The notes: a model not told the origin generated them from the letters alone. Positions 1-8,668 are shown, numbered from the stretch's first letter. The stretch: DNA of 64,000 bases from Oscillospiraceae bacterium (GCA_016298065.1 JAEDDN010000003.1:148293-212292); one strand, 5' to 3'. Made by a program: numbers and translations.

Positions 1-1080
1 TCACAGCTTAATTTACAAAAGGACGAGGATATAGCATTACAAACGAAGATAAAATCCTGCCGCAACGCCGAAAAAATAATGCAAAATCTTAAAAAGGCGT
101 ATAATAGCTTAGCAGGCTTTGCGTCGGACGGTGCAGTAGACCTTGTAAACGAAGCCGCAAGAAACGTAAGCGAGGTAAGCGAGTTTAATAAAACCCTTGC
201 CGATGTTTCCGAAAGGCTTGAGTCGGCAGAGTATGAGCTTGACGATATAAAAACGAGAATATCCGCTTTTATGGATAATTTTTATTACGATAAAAATGAA
301 CTCGAGCAAATGACCGAGCGCCTTGACAGCATAAATAAGCTAAAGCGCAAGTACGGAAACAGTATAGAGGATGTACTCGAATATTGCGAACAAAGTAAAA
401 ATCAGCTTGATGAAATAAAGCTTTCCGAAAAACGCCAAAAAGAGCTTTTAAGCCTTATGGACGTTCAGAAAAATAATGTCGTTGAAACTGCCAAAAAGCT
501 CACCGTAAGCCGCAAGGTAGGCGCACAGAATTTTTCTAAGCAGGTCGCAGACGAGCTAAAGTTTTTGGATATGCCAAATATACAGTTAAGTGTTAGCATA
601 AATAATACACGCTATAGCAAAAAAGGCTGTGACGAGGTGGAGTTTTTATTCTCCACCAATAAAGGCGAGCCGCCTAAGAGTATCGGCAAGATAGCTTCGG
701 GAGGCGAGCTTTCAAGGATAATGCTTGCAATAAAGAGTGTGCTTGCGCAAAAGGACGATATAGACACGCTTATCTTTGACGAGATTGACACAGGCGTCAG
801 CGGAAGCTCGGCACAAAAAATAGGGCTGAAGCTAAAGGGCGTATCAAAGGGCAGACAGGTCTTGTGCGTTACCCATTCGGCGCAGATTGCAGCGCTTGCA
901 GACAACAATATGTTACTTAAAAAGGAAACGATTGAGGACAAAACATATACTAAGGCAATTAAGCTTGATGAAGAGCAAAAAATACACGAGGTTGCCAGAA
1001 TAATGAGCACCGATACCGTAACCGAGCTTATGCTCCAAAACGCCAAGGAAATGGTGGAAATGGGTAGAAATACAAATTAA
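1..1080 (+). CDS. recN: DNA repair protein RecN, 3' part
   Basis: The reading frame is open from base 1, so the start lies upstream and 359 C-terminal residues are visible. RecN is an SMC-like ATPase that acts early in double-strand-break repair. Seen: a long Glu/Lys-rich coiled-coil stretch (about nt 100-530), then the C-terminal ATPase half with the ABC signature SGGELSRIML (about nt 697-726), Walker B LIFDEIDTGVSG (about nt 769-804) and the switch-histidine motif CVTHSAQIAALAD (about nt 865-903). In Bacillus recN precedes spoIVB-spo0A; here those genes lie 44 kb away. A hairpin terminator follows directly. Confidence 0.95.
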   Translation, partial: SQLNLQKDEDIALQTKIKSCRNAEKIMQNLKKAYNSLAGFASDGAVDLVNEAARNVSEVSEFNKTLADVSERLESAEYELDDIKTRISAFMDNFYYDKNELEQMTERLDSINKLKRKYGNSIEDVLEYCEQSKNQLDEIKLSEKRQKELLSLMDVQKNNVVETAKKLTVSRKVGAQNFSKQVADELKFLDMPNIQLSVSINNTRYSKKGCDEVEFLFSTNKGEPPKSIGKIASGGELSRIMLAIKSVLAQKDDIDTLIFDEIDTGVSGSSAQKIGLKLKGVSKGRQVLCVTHSAQIAALADNNMLLKKETIEDKTYTKAIKLDEEQKIHEVARIMSTDTVTELMLQNAKEMVEMGRNTN

Positions 1081-1084
1081 AATA

Positions 1085-1122
1085 AAAAGCCGTATGTATC
1101 TAAAGGATATGTACGGCTTTTT
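1085..1122 (+). terminator. Rho-independent terminator of recN
   Basis: Inverted repeat AAAAGCCGTA / TACGGCTTTT ending in a short T run, starting 5 bases after the recN stop codon. Confidence 0.85.
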
Positions 1123-1169
1123 AAGCGGCTAAAGCATTTTACGCTTTTTTCCTTAAAAGGTAAAAATCA

Positions 1170-1199
1170 TTGATATAAATGGGGAAAATATGTTATAAT
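1170..1199 (+). promoter_or_regulatory. Possible promoter overlapping the structured repeat
   Basis: TTGATA (1170-1175), 18-base spacer, TATAAT (1194-1199). The -10 lies inside the first bases of the structured repeat, so the repeat would be near the 5' end of a transcript reading into the DUF951 gene. Inferred from sequence only. Confidence 0.5.
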
Positions 1200-1363
1200 A
1201 ACCTTAGTTTAGTCTGCGCCTTTGGCGCCGACAAGCTTGAGCTTAAAAAATCCTTACGGATTTTATCTAAGAACATTTTAACTTATAAACCTGCCGTGAT
1301 AAACACGGCTGTGGCTGTCGCCACCGACAAAGGCTTGCGCCTTTTGGTTTATGTTATAACAAT
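1189..1363 (+). repeat. Structured repeat element, copy 1
   Basis: About 175 bases, matched by a diverged second copy at 24156-24334. It begins TATGTTATAATAACC and ends TATGTTATAAC. CTTAG (1203-1207) and CTAAG (1267-1271) can close a stem around three hairpins at 1212-1232, 1233-1244 and 1245-1265. Three more hairpins follow at 1293-1309 (GCCGTG/CACGGC), 1311-1324 (GTGGC/GCCAC) and 1328-1346. Stem bases change between copies while pairing is kept. It ends 67 bases before the DUF951 start. It could be a cis-acting RNA leader, a small RNA or a MITE-like element; I do not recognise a named family. Confidence 0.7.
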
Positions 1364-1429
1364 TTTTATTGAAGTTATTACAAATGAGTAATTTTAATAG
1401 CTTACGATTTTAGCTTGGAGGGTGTTTTT

Positions 1430-1615
1430 GTGAAGGTAGATGTCGGAGATACACTTAGACTAAAAAAGCCTCACCCTTGCGGAGAACATCTTTTTAAGGT
1501 TTTGCGTGTGGGTATGGACTTTAAAATAAAGTGCGTAAAATGCGGCAGAGAAGTTATGGTGCCCAGAGCTAAGATTGAAAAAAACATAAAGGAAATCATA
1601 CACGGCGATTTGTAG
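1430..1615 (+). CDS. DUF951 family protein (YyzM-like)
   Basis: A 61-residue basic protein of unknown function, found across Firmicutes. Seen: KPHPCG near the N-terminus and a KCVKCGR motif (about residues 35-41), giving three conserved Cys that may bind metal, plus a Lys-rich C-terminus. I chose the GTG at 1430 because GGAGGG sits 8-13 bases upstream; the TTG at 1415 would place that ribosome site inside the gene. The structured repeat lies immediately upstream and prfA begins 49 bases downstream, so the two may be cotranscribed. Confidence 0.85.
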   Translation: MKVDVGDTLRLKKPHPCGEHLFKVLRVGMDFKIKCVKCGREVMVPRAKIEKNIKEIIHGDL

Positions 1616-1664
1616 CTAAAATAAACTTAAAAATAAAAATCAAAATAAAATTAGAAGGTGCAAT

Positions 1665-2741
1665 ATGTTTGATAAACTTGAGTTAACCGAACAAAGATAT
1701 GAAGAAATAAATAAAAAGTTAATGGACCCTGAGGTTATTTCCGATAATAATATGTATCGTGATTTAATGAAGGAGTACAAAAACTTAACTCCTATCGTTG
1801 AGAAATATAAGGAATATAAGACCGCAAAAACGGCGTTTGAAGAAGCAAAAACTATGCTTGAGGACGGCGGACTTGAAAAGGACTTTAAAGAAATCGTACA
1901 GGAAGAATACGACGAAAATAAAGAAAAGATGGCCTCGATAAGCGAGGAATTAAAGATATTACTGCTTCCGAGAGACCCTAATGATGACAAAAACGTAATC
2001 GTAGAAATAAGAGGCGGAGCAGGCGGCGAGGAAGCGGCACTTTTTGCAAATTCGCTTTTTAGAATGTACAATATGTACGCCGAAGCAAGAGGCTGGAAGG
2101 CAGAGGTTATCAATATGAACGCCACCGAGCTCGGAGGCATAAAGGAAGTAAGCTTCAGCATAGAGGGCGACGGAGCATATTCAAGGCTTAAATTTGAAAG
2201 CGGAGTACACAGAGTTCAGCGTGTGCCCGAAACCGAAACCTCGGGCAGAATCCATACCTCTACCGTAACAGTTGCAGTGCTTCCCGAAGTAGAGGACGTT
2301 GAGATTGAAATAAACCCTGCCGATTTACAGATAGATACCTTCCGTGCAAGCGGAGCAGGCGGTCAGCACATAAACAAAACCGAAAGTGCAATAAGAATTA
2401 TCCATAAGCCTACGGGACTTGTGGTAGAATGTCAGGACGAGAGAAGCCAGTTTAAAAACAAGGATAAGGCTATGAAGGTTTTGCGCTCACGTCTTTTTGA
2501 AGCAGAACAGCAAAAGCAAAATGCTCAAATAGCCTCAGAAAGAAAAGCACAGGTAGGTTCGGGCGACCGTTCCGAGCGTATAAGGACCTATAACTATCCT
2601 CAGGGCAGGCTCACCGACCACAGAATAGGACTTACACTTTATAAGCTCGAAGAGGTTTTAAACGGTTCTCTTGACGAGATAATAGACGCACTCATAACTG
2701 CCGATCAGGCGTTAAAGCTTGCAGCGACCGCAGACGAATAA
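1665..2741 (+). CDS. prfA: Peptide chain release factor 1
   Basis: RF1 (358 residues, normal length) reads UAA and UAG in the ribosomal A site and triggers hydrolysis of peptidyl-tRNA. Seen: the codon-recognition tripeptide PET in VPETETSGRIH (about residues 188-190), where RF1 carries PxT and RF2 carries SPF, and the catalytic GGQ in SGAGGQHINKTES (about residues 232-234), whose Gln is normally methylated by PrmC. No prmC is adjacent. The ATG is preceded by GAAGGTG. The Sua5-CoaE fusion follows after 33 bases; prfA-sua5 linkage is common in Firmicutes. Confidence 0.97.
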   Translation: MFDKLELTEQRYEEINKKLMDPEVISDNNMYRDLMKEYKNLTPIVEKYKEYKTAKTAFEEAKTMLEDGGLEKDFKEIVQEEYDENKEKMASISEELKILLLPRDPNDDKNVIVEIRGGAGGEEAALFANSLFRMYNMYAEARGWKAEVINMNATELGGIKEVSFSIEGDGAYSRLKFESGVHRVQRVPETETSGRIHTSTVTVAVLPEVEDVEIEINPADLQIDTFRASGAGGQHINKTESAIRIIHKPTGLVVECQDERSQFKNKDKAMKVLRSRLFEAEQQKQNAQIASERKAQVGSGDRSERIRTYNYPQGRLTDHRIGLTLYKLEEVLNGSLDEIIDALITADQALKLAATADE

Positions 2742-2774
2742 AAATAACTTTTCCCGAATAGGATATGAGTTGAG

Positions 2775-4394
2775 ATGAAAGACACAAAAATTTTAACTCC
2801 CGAAAAGAAAAATATAGAGTACGCAAAGGACTTAATTTTGTCGGGCGAGGTTGTGGGAATCCCCACCGAAACGGTGTACGGGCTTGCGGCTAACGCCTTT
2901 GACGTTGACGCTATAGAAAAGATTTTTAAAGCAAAGGGCAGACCTCAGGACAACCCCCTTATAGTTCATATCTGCGATATGGATATGCTAAAGGATATAA
3001 CTTCAAAAGTTTCCGAAACAGCCTTAGCTTTAGGTAAGAAATTTTGGGGCGGACCTCTTACTATGGTACTCCCGAAAAGCGATAAAATCCCCAGATGCGT
3101 TACCGCAGGGCTTGATACGGTTGCAGTGCGTATGCCCTCGCACCCTGTTGCGATAGAGCTTATAAAAGCGTGTAAGGTACCGATTGCAGCACCCTCGGCT
3201 AACCTGTCAGGCAAGCCGAGCCCCACAACTGCAAAGCACGTTTATAACGATTTAAAAGGCAAAATAGACTGCATAATTGACGGCGGCGAATGTGAGGTCG
3301 GCGTAGAATCTACCGTAATCGCAGTTTATAACGACAGCGTTGAGATTTTAAGACCGGGTAAAATTACCGTAGACGATTTGCTCGAAGTTGTAACGAGCGT
3401 TAAAATTGACGACGGAGTATTCACAAAGATGACTACCGACGCAGTTGTATCGTCTCCGGGAATGAAGTATAAGCACTATTCGCCAAATGCAAAGGTTGTT
3501 ATGGTTGAGGGCAGTATTTCTGATTTTTGCGACTATGTATTAAAAAACGCAGATGAAAAAACAGGTGTTTTGGTATTCGACGGCGAGGAATCGCTTTTTG
3601 ACAAAGAGTGCATAACCTATGGTAAAGAAAACGACTCCTCAAATCAGGCAAGCCGTATTTTTGACGCTTTAAGAGAGATAGATAAAAGAAATTTAGATGT
3701 TGTTTACGCCAGAGCGCCTAAAAAAAGCGGCGTGGGTATGGCGGTATATAACAGGCTTTTAAGAGCTTGCGGATTTGAGGTTAAAAAGCTTACAAAAAAA
3801 CCTTTAATCGTAGGTCTTACAGGTCAAACAGGCGCAGGAAAATCCACGCTTTGTGATGTGTTAAGACAGTGCGGTGCGGCGATAATTGACTGCGATATTA
3901 TCTCCAGAGAGGTTATTGCTCAAAAAGAAGTTTTAGATAAGCTAAAAACCTATTTCGGCGAGGAAATACTAAACGACAACAAAACGCTAAACCGCAAAAA
4001 ACTTGCCGAGCGTGTATTTTCCGAAGAAGAAAACTTAATTTATCTAAACAGCGTTATGTATCCTAAAATACTTAATAAAATAAACCGTCAGATAGATGAT
4101 TTAACCGACAGCGGTTATAATATAATTATACTCGACGCTCCTACATTATTTGAAAGTGGCGCCGATACGCTTTGCGACAAAACGATAAGCGTAATATCGC
4201 CTGTAAATTTAAGAGCAGAGCGTATAATAAAAAGGGATAATCTTACCGAAGCCGAGGCGACAAGGCGTATAAACGCTCAAAACGACGACGAATATTATTC
4301 CTCACGTTCCGATTATGTTATTGTAAACGACAAGGATCAAAATAACCTTATTTCAGAAGCTCAAAAAATCTTTAAAAGTCTAAGTGGCTTATAA
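2775..4394 (+). CDS. Fusion of L-threonylcarbamoyladenylate synthase (Sua5) and dephospho-CoA kinase (CoaE)
   Basis: 539 residues with two enzymes in one frame. Residues about 1-340 are Sua5/YwlC: a YrdC domain with PTETVYGLAANAF and KGRPQDNPLIVHI, then the C-terminal Sua5 domain after SPGMKYKHYSPNA. This makes threonylcarbamoyl-AMP for t6A37 tRNA modification. Residues about 343-539 are CoaE, the last step of coenzyme A synthesis, with P-loop GLTGQTGAGKST (about 346-357), DCDIISR and LDAPTLFESG. No stop or internal ribosome site is seen at the junction. In clostridia sua5 often follows prfA and coaE often precedes an SLT transglycosylase; here they are joined between exactly those neighbours. 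Confidence 0.93.
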   Translation: MKDTKILTPEKKNIEYAKDLILSGEVVGIPTETVYGLAANAFDVDAIEKIFKAKGRPQDNPLIVHICDMDMLKDITSKVSETALALGKKFWGGPLTMVLPKSDKIPRCVTAGLDTVAVRMPSHPVAIELIKACKVPIAAPSANLSGKPSPTTAKHVYNDLKGKIDCIIDGGECEVGVESTVIAVYNDSVEILRPGKITVDDLLEVVTSVKIDDGVFTKMTTDAVVSSPGMKYKHYSPNAKVVMVEGSISDFCDYVLKNADEKTGVLVFDGEESLFDKECITYGKENDSSNQASRIFDALREIDKRNLDVVYARAPKKSGVGMAVYNRLLRACGFEVKKLTKKPLIVGLTGQTGAGKSTLCDVLRQCGAAIIDCDIISREVIAQKEVLDKLKTYFGEEILNDNKTLNRKKLAERVFSEEENLIYLNSVMYPKILNKINRQIDDLTDSGYNIIILDAPTLFESGADTLCDKTISVISPVNLRAERIIKRDNLTEAEATRRINAQNDDEYYSSRSDYVIVNDKDQNNLISEAQKIFKSLSGL

Positions 4395-4416
4395 CTTAAA
4401 TTCGGAGTAGGTTTAT

Positions 4417-4983
4417 ATGGTTAAAAAGACAAAAAAGTCCGGTAAGCTTTTAAAGGCGGGTTTAGTGTTTATCATAGCCGTAACTGTTTTGGGGTTTGTT
4501 TTAAAGCTAAGCCTTGAGAAGATATATCCCACCGATTATTCAGAGTATGTACAGAAGTATTCGACACTCTACGGCGTTGACGAAAACCTTATATATGCGG
4601 TAATAAAAACCGAGAGCGGCTTTAATAAAAACGCCCTTTCCGAAGACGACGCCAAGGGCTTAATGCAGATAACTCCCGATACGTTTAACTGGATTCATTC
4701 AAAGCTAAACGACGGTGAGTTTACTCACGACGATATGTATAATCCCGAAATAAACATTCGTTACGGAGTATATCTTATAAGCTATCTTTTAGAGGAATTT
4801 GATAATACACAAACTGCGCTTGCGGCGTATCACGCAGGCAGAGGAGTTGTAAACAAGTGGGTTAAAAATCCCGATTATTCCTCAGACGGAAAAACCTTAG
4901 ACACTATTCCGTATAAAGATACGGATCATTACGTTTATAAGGTCACAAGATATTATAATATTTACTTACGGCTTTATAAGTAA
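4417..4983 (+). CDS. Membrane-anchored lytic transglycosylase (SLT domain)
   Basis: 188 residues. A basic N-terminus and one hydrophobic segment (about residues 15-32) should anchor it outside the membrane. The goose-lysozyme-like SLT domain follows: YAVIKTESGF with the probable catalytic Glu near residue 66, AKGLMQITPDTF, YGVYLISYLL and ALAAYHAGRG. The family cleaves the MurNAc-GlcNAc bond to form 1,6-anhydro-MurNAc during wall remodelling. ATG preceded by GGAG. It lies 22 bases after the Sua5-CoaE gene and 38 before the aminopeptidase, so it is probably in one operon with them. Confidence 0.9.
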   Translation: MVKKTKKSGKLLKAGLVFIIAVTVLGFVLKLSLEKIYPTDYSEYVQKYSTLYGVDENLIYAVIKTESGFNKNALSEDDAKGLMQITPDTFNWIHSKLNDGEFTHDDMYNPEINIRYGVYLISYLLEEFDNTQTALAAYHAGRGVVNKWVKNPDYSSDGKTLDTIPYKDTDHYVYKVTRYYNIYLRLYK

Positions 4984-5021
4984 TTTAAAAAAATACACAA
5001 AAAGAAAGAACGGAGATTATT

Positions 5022-6437
5022 ATGTCAGCAGAAAAAGAACAAAAATCCTTAGGTAATAAATTAAAAGAAGAACTTTTTTATACGCCCGATCATTTGGGAG
5101 AAGTGCTCTCTGATGATCAGATAAATTCGGCATTAAGCTTTAGCGACGGCTACAAAACCTTTTTGGACAGATGTAAAACCGAGCGTGAAGCGGTGGAGTA
5201 TTCTATAGAGCTTGCGACTAAAAAGGGCTTTGAAGAGTTTAAAGCGGGCAAAAAGTATACACAAGGTCAAAAGGTTTATTACAATAACAGAGGTAAAGCC
5301 TTGATACTTGCGGTAATAGGTAACGAAGGACTTGAAAACGGCGTTAACATAAGCGCCGCGCATATAGATTCTCCGAGGCTTGATTTGAAGCCAAGACCGT
5401 TTTATGAGCAAAACGATTTTGCTATGCTAAAAACTCACTATTACGGCGGAATTAAAAAGTATCAGTGGACCGCAATACCGCTTGCACTTCACGGAGTTAT
5501 CCTTAAAAAAGACGGCGACAAGATAAAGGTAAATATAGGCGAAGCAGATACCGACCCTGTATTTTGTATAAGCGATTTGCTTCCTCACCTTGCAGGAGAT
5601 CAAATGAAACGCACCTTAAACGAGGGTATAAAGGGAGAGGAATTAAACGTAATAATAGGCTCGCTTCCGTTTAAGGACGACAGCGCAAGCGAAAAGGTAA
5701 AGCTTAATATTTTAAAGCTTTTAAACGAAAAGTACGGCGTTACCGAAAAGGATTTTGTAACCGCAGAATTAGAGCTTGTACCTGCCTTTAAAGCAAAGGA
5801 CTTAGGTTTTGATACGAGTATGGTAGGCGCCTACGGTCAGGACGACAGGGTTTGCGCTTATACTGCGCTTATGGCGGCACTTGAGTGTGAAAACCCCCAA
5901 AAAACTCTCCTTACGGTACTTACCGATAAAGAAGAAATCGGAAGCGAGGGCAACACGGGCTTAAAGTCAGCGTATCTTAAATATTTTATAGCAGATATTT
6001 CTCGTCCTTACGGCATATCCGAAAAAACCGTGCTCGCTAATTCAAGATGTCTGTCTGCCGATGTAAGCGCAGCGTTTGACCCAACCTTTTCAGACGCCTT
6101 TGAAAAAAACAACGCCGCCTTTTTAAACTACGGCGTATGCCTTAATAAATATACCGGCTCAAGAGGTAAGGGCGGCACTTCAGACGCAAGCGCAGAATAT
6201 GTAAACAGCGTAATAAGACTGTTTGACAAAAATAACGTAATCTGGCAGATGAACGAATTAGGTAAGGTAGACCAAGGCGGCGGCGGTACCGTTGCGGCAT
6301 ACATTGCAAATTTAGGCGTAGACGTTATAGATGTCGGAGTGCCTGTGCTTTCAATGCATTCACCGTTTGAGATAACCGCAAAGTTAGATATATATATGAC
6401 CTACAAGGCATTTTGCGTTTTTGCAAACGATAAATAA
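5022..6437 (+). CDS. M18 family metallo-aminopeptidase
   Basis: 471 residues, usual for M18 (aspartyl/leucyl aminopeptidase 1 family), a cytosolic dodecameric di-zinc exopeptidase. Seen: zinc ligand motif SAAHIDSPRLDLKPRP (about residues 109-124), GAYGQDDRVCAYTAL with the bridging Asp, TDKEEIGSEGNTG with catalytic Glu and zinc Glu, SADVSAAFDPTF, and a C-terminal VLSMHSPFEI with the last His ligand. It probably completes degradation of imported or internal peptides. Last gene of the prfA-side operon, followed by two hairpins. Confidence 0.93.
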   Translation: MSAEKEQKSLGNKLKEELFYTPDHLGEVLSDDQINSALSFSDGYKTFLDRCKTEREAVEYSIELATKKGFEEFKAGKKYTQGQKVYYNNRGKALILAVIGNEGLENGVNISAAHIDSPRLDLKPRPFYEQNDFAMLKTHYYGGIKKYQWTAIPLALHGVILKKDGDKIKVNIGEADTDPVFCISDLLPHLAGDQMKRTLNEGIKGEELNVIIGSLPFKDDSASEKVKLNILKLLNEKYGVTEKDFVTAELELVPAFKAKDLGFDTSMVGAYGQDDRVCAYTALMAALECENPQKTLLTVLTDKEEIGSEGNTGLKSAYLKYFIADISRPYGISEKTVLANSRCLSADVSAAFDPTFSDAFEKNNAAFLNYGVCLNKYTGSRGKGGTSDASAEYVNSVIRLFDKNNVIWQMNELGKVDQGGGGTVAAYIANLGVDVIDVGVPVLSMHSPFEITAKLDIYMTYKAFCVFANDK

Positions 6438-6442
6438 AAGCT

Positions 6443-6475
6443 AAACGTCACGGAAATTTTCCGTGACGTTTTTTT
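6443..6475 (+). terminator. Rho-independent terminator after the M18 peptidase gene
   Basis: Near-perfect palindrome AACGTCACGGAAA / TTTCCGTGACGTT followed by seven T. Confidence 0.9.
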
Positions 6476-6484
6476 GTGTAAAAT

Positions 6485-6513
6485 AAACCCCCCGATTTTT
6501 AATCGGGGGTTTT
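6485..6513. terminator. Convergent hairpin terminator
   Basis: Stem ACCCCCGATT / AATCGGGGGT with A-rich and T-rich flanks, between the convergent M18 gene and the PrsA-like gene. It can serve either strand. Confidence 0.7.
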
Positions 6514-6522
6514 AGCTTTTAA

Positions 6523-7539
6523 TTATTTAATGGTTTTGGGTGAGAATTTATCATAGTATTTTGAATATTCAATCTTAGCTGAGTCAATTTGCTCCTCAAG
6601 GAAAGCGGTAAATTCTTCAGAGCTTTCGGAGTCTTTTGCGTCTGCGATTAAATCTTCTGCGGTGGAAGCGACATCTTCATCTGTAAGCTCAACTCTCATT
6701 ATAATGTGATAGCCATAATCAGTAGGCACTATACCGCTTATTTCGCCTACACTGAGAGCTGTTGCAGCCTCATAAAATGCGTCTACCATATCGCCTTCGG
6801 TGAAGATATATCCATCGGGATTAGACTCCATACCTGCGTCGGTGTTGTATTCACTTATTAAATCGTCAAAGGAAGCACCCTCGGCAATTTTATTGAGTAC
6901 CTCGTTTGCAGTAGCCTCGTCCTCAACTAAAATGTGTTTAGCCTTTAGATAATTGTCGGCAACATCTTGTTTTTTAGCTTCTACTTCCTCGTCTTTGTAT
7001 TCTACGGGATATAAATGATGCTGTAAGTTTTCAGATAAATATTCTAACTTCAAAAGACGTTCATATAAGCCTTCTGTAAGATACATACTTTCAAGATATT
7101 CGTTGTAAGCGTCTTTGTCAAATTTGCCGTCCTCGTCGGAATACATTGTCTTAAACTGTTCCTTGTATGAATCTGCTTCAGCCTGCTGATCCTCGGTAAG
7201 AGTTATACCGTATTCATCGCATAAAGCTTCGATAATAGCATAAGAAACAACATAGCTTTCGGTAGCTTCAAGAAGCTGAGAGGTTAACTCCTCGTCATCC
7301 CAAACGGTTTCGTCGCCGCCGTCATAGTTTGTTTTCATTGTCAGATAAAAATATCTGAATAAATCCATAGAAACCTTGTTTCCGTTTACGATTAAAGCGT
7401 AAGGAACATTTATGGTTTTTCCGTCAACGGTGATTTGGTTTGCGGTGTCTGAGCCGGAATTTTTACCGCAGCCCGCAAATAAAGTAAGTGTGAGCGCCAA
7501 TGCCAAAACAAGACTAAGCGTTCTTTTTAAAATTTTCAT
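6523..7539 (-). CDS. PrsA-like lipoprotein, parvulin-type peptidyl-prolyl isomerase
   Basis: About 338 residues. I chose the ATG at 7537-7539 (MKILKRTLS), preceded by GGAG, over an upstream ATG at 7584. It starts with a lipoprotein signal peptide ending in lipobox LFAGC, giving lipidation on the Cys and export. A SurA-like N-terminal chaperone region is followed by a PpiC/parvulin domain (KAKHILVEDEATANEVLNKI, then VPTDYGYHIIMRVE). PrsA proteins fold secreted proteins outside the membrane. It may be less rotamase than chaperone, since parvulin active sites vary. Single gene with its own promoter. Confidence 0.88.
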   Translation of the reverse strand: MKILKRTLSLVLALALTLTLFAGCGKNSGSDTANQITVDGKTINVPYALIVNGNKVSMDLFRYFYLTMKTNYDGGDETVWDDEELTSQLLEATESYVVSYAIIEALCDEYGITLTEDQQAEADSYKEQFKTMYSDEDGKFDKDAYNEYLESMYLTEGLYERLLKLEYLSENLQHHLYPVEYKDEEVEAKKQDVADNYLKAKHILVEDEATANEVLNKIAEGASFDDLISEYNTDAGMESNPDGYIFTEGDMVDAFYEAATALSVGEISGIVPTDYGYHIIMRVELTDEDVASTAEDLIADAKDSESSEEFTAFLEEQIDSAKIEYSKYYDKFSPKTIK

Positions 7540-7629
7540 AACAATCTCCATTCTGCAATTTTTAAGGTACACATAGTTTACCACATAAATATGTTTTTGT
7601 GGTTAAAAATAAAAAATCCTTTAAGCATT

Positions 7630-7658
7630 ATTATATATCATAAAACAAAAATATACAA
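7630..7658 (-). promoter_or_regulatory. Sigma-A promoter of the PrsA-like gene
   Basis: On the minus strand: TTGTAT (7653-7658), 17-base spacer, TATAAT (7630-7635), about 90 bases before the chosen start codon. Confidence 0.65.
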
Positions 7659-7677
7659 CATAAAAAAGCGTGGCGTG

Positions 7678-8259
7678 TTATTTTTTTGATGTTTTATTTC
7701 TTTTCTTTCTTACGGAAAAGCCGAAGCTTCCCACTCTCTTACCAAGGGTAAAGTATTCTCCGTGGGCATAAGCCAAAAGACCTGCTTTACTTAGGTTAAG
7801 CTTTCCGTTTTCGTTTATGTATTTTTTATCCACATTTACGGCGAGGATATCGGCTAAAAACATATCGTGCGAGCCTAAAGGGATTATATCCGTTACCTTA
7901 CATTCCAAGCTGACGGGGCACTCTTTAATCATAGGCGCCGAAATTTGTGTTGCAGGCTCTGCGGTGAGATGTAAGGCTTTAAATTTATCTATATCCTTGC
8001 CCGAACGCACCCCTGCAAAGTCGCAGGTTCTCACAAGCTGTGACGGCGTCAGATTTATTACAAATTCCCCTGACTTTTTAATGAGATTATAGGAATATCT
8101 TGACGGTCTTACGGAAATATAGGTTTTAGGCGGATTTGTACAGGTTATACCTGTCCACGCAACAGTGAGAACATTAGCTTTTTTAAGGCTTCCGCACGAC
8201 ACCATAACAGGCGCAACAGGCGCTATAAGCGCACCGCCCCTCCAACATTCTTTAGCCAA
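7678..8259 (-). CDS. Flavin reductase family protein (FMN-binding)
   Basis: 193 residues matching the flavoredoxin/flavin reductase-like fold: PVAPVMVSCG near the N-terminus, NVLTVAWTG, TNPPKTYISVRPSRYSYN (typical FMN-contact region), SGEFVINL and a basic C-terminal tail. These cytosolic proteins bind FMN and pass electrons from NAD(P)H or ferredoxin partners; the physiological partner cannot be read from sequence. The gene stands alone, tail to head with the PrsA-like gene (about 20 bases before that gene's promoter). Confidence 0.85.
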   Translation of the reverse strand: MAKECWRGGALIAPVAPVMVSCGSLKKANVLTVAWTGITCTNPPKTYISVRPSRYSYNLIKKSGEFVINLTPSQLVRTCDFAGVRSGKDIDKFKALHLTAEPATQISAPMIKECPVSLECKVTDIIPLGSHDMFLADILAVNVDKKYINENGKLNLSKAGLLAYAHGEYFTLGKRVGSFGFSVRKKRNKTSKK

Positions 8260-8342
8260 AAAACATTTCTCCTTTTTTAAAAATATACCTTAGTAAGCAT
8301 ATCATATATTTTTAAAGACCGCAATTTTTTTAAAAAATATTC

Positions 8343-8371
8343 TTGACAAAATAAAATCTCGGGCTTATAAT
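8343..8371 (+). promoter_or_regulatory. Promoter of the leucine operon
   Basis: TTGACA (8343-8348), exactly 17 bases, TATAAT (8366-8371): consensus sigma-A spacing, leading straight into the T-box leader. Confidence 0.9.
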
Positions 8372-8377
8372 AGCTTT

Positions 8378-8668
8378 ACAACATAAATCAAATGCGATGA
8401 TTAGGGAATAAAAAATAATAAAGCTTTCAAAGAGAGCTGTCGGTTGGTGTAAGACAGTAAGGCTTATTATAATAACTCCCCCTATAGCAGTAGGCCTAAA
8501 GCTTTTAAAGCAATTAAGTCTTATCGGGCGAGCCTTGCCGTTATCAAGGGCAGATATTATTGTTGATATCGTTGAGTGAGCGTTTTATACGCTAATTAGA
8601 GTGGTAACGCGGAAGTAATTTATTGCCTTCGTCTCTTTGTCTTTGGACTTTGAGACGGAGGTTTTTTT
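8378..8668 (+). promoter_or_regulatory. T-box leader, probably leucine-specific
   Basis: A long leader before leuA. Stem I is visible: base TAGGGA / TCCCCCTA, a middle helix ATAATAAAGC / GGCTTATTAT, and a distal CTGTC / GACAG hairpin. The T-box core AGAGTGGTAACGCGG lies at 8598-8612. A terminator (GCCTTCGTCTC / GAGACGGAGG plus T run) spans 8625-8668 and shares bases with the antiterminator. CTC at 8476-8478, on the 3' side of Stem I just below the middle helix, is the likely specifier and is a Leu codon, in line with the leu genes downstream. Uncharged tRNA-Leu would stabilise the antiterminator. Confidence 0.93.

Noticed and set aside
1179..1391. Open frame of 70 codons before the DUF951 gene
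   Set aside because: It lies almost wholly within the structured repeat, reads through its hairpins, has no ribosome site and matches no family.
1640..2161. 173-codon minus-strand frame opposite prfA (and similar long shadows opposite leuA, infB, pgk)
   Set aside because: Codon-structure shadows of highly conserved genes on the other strand.
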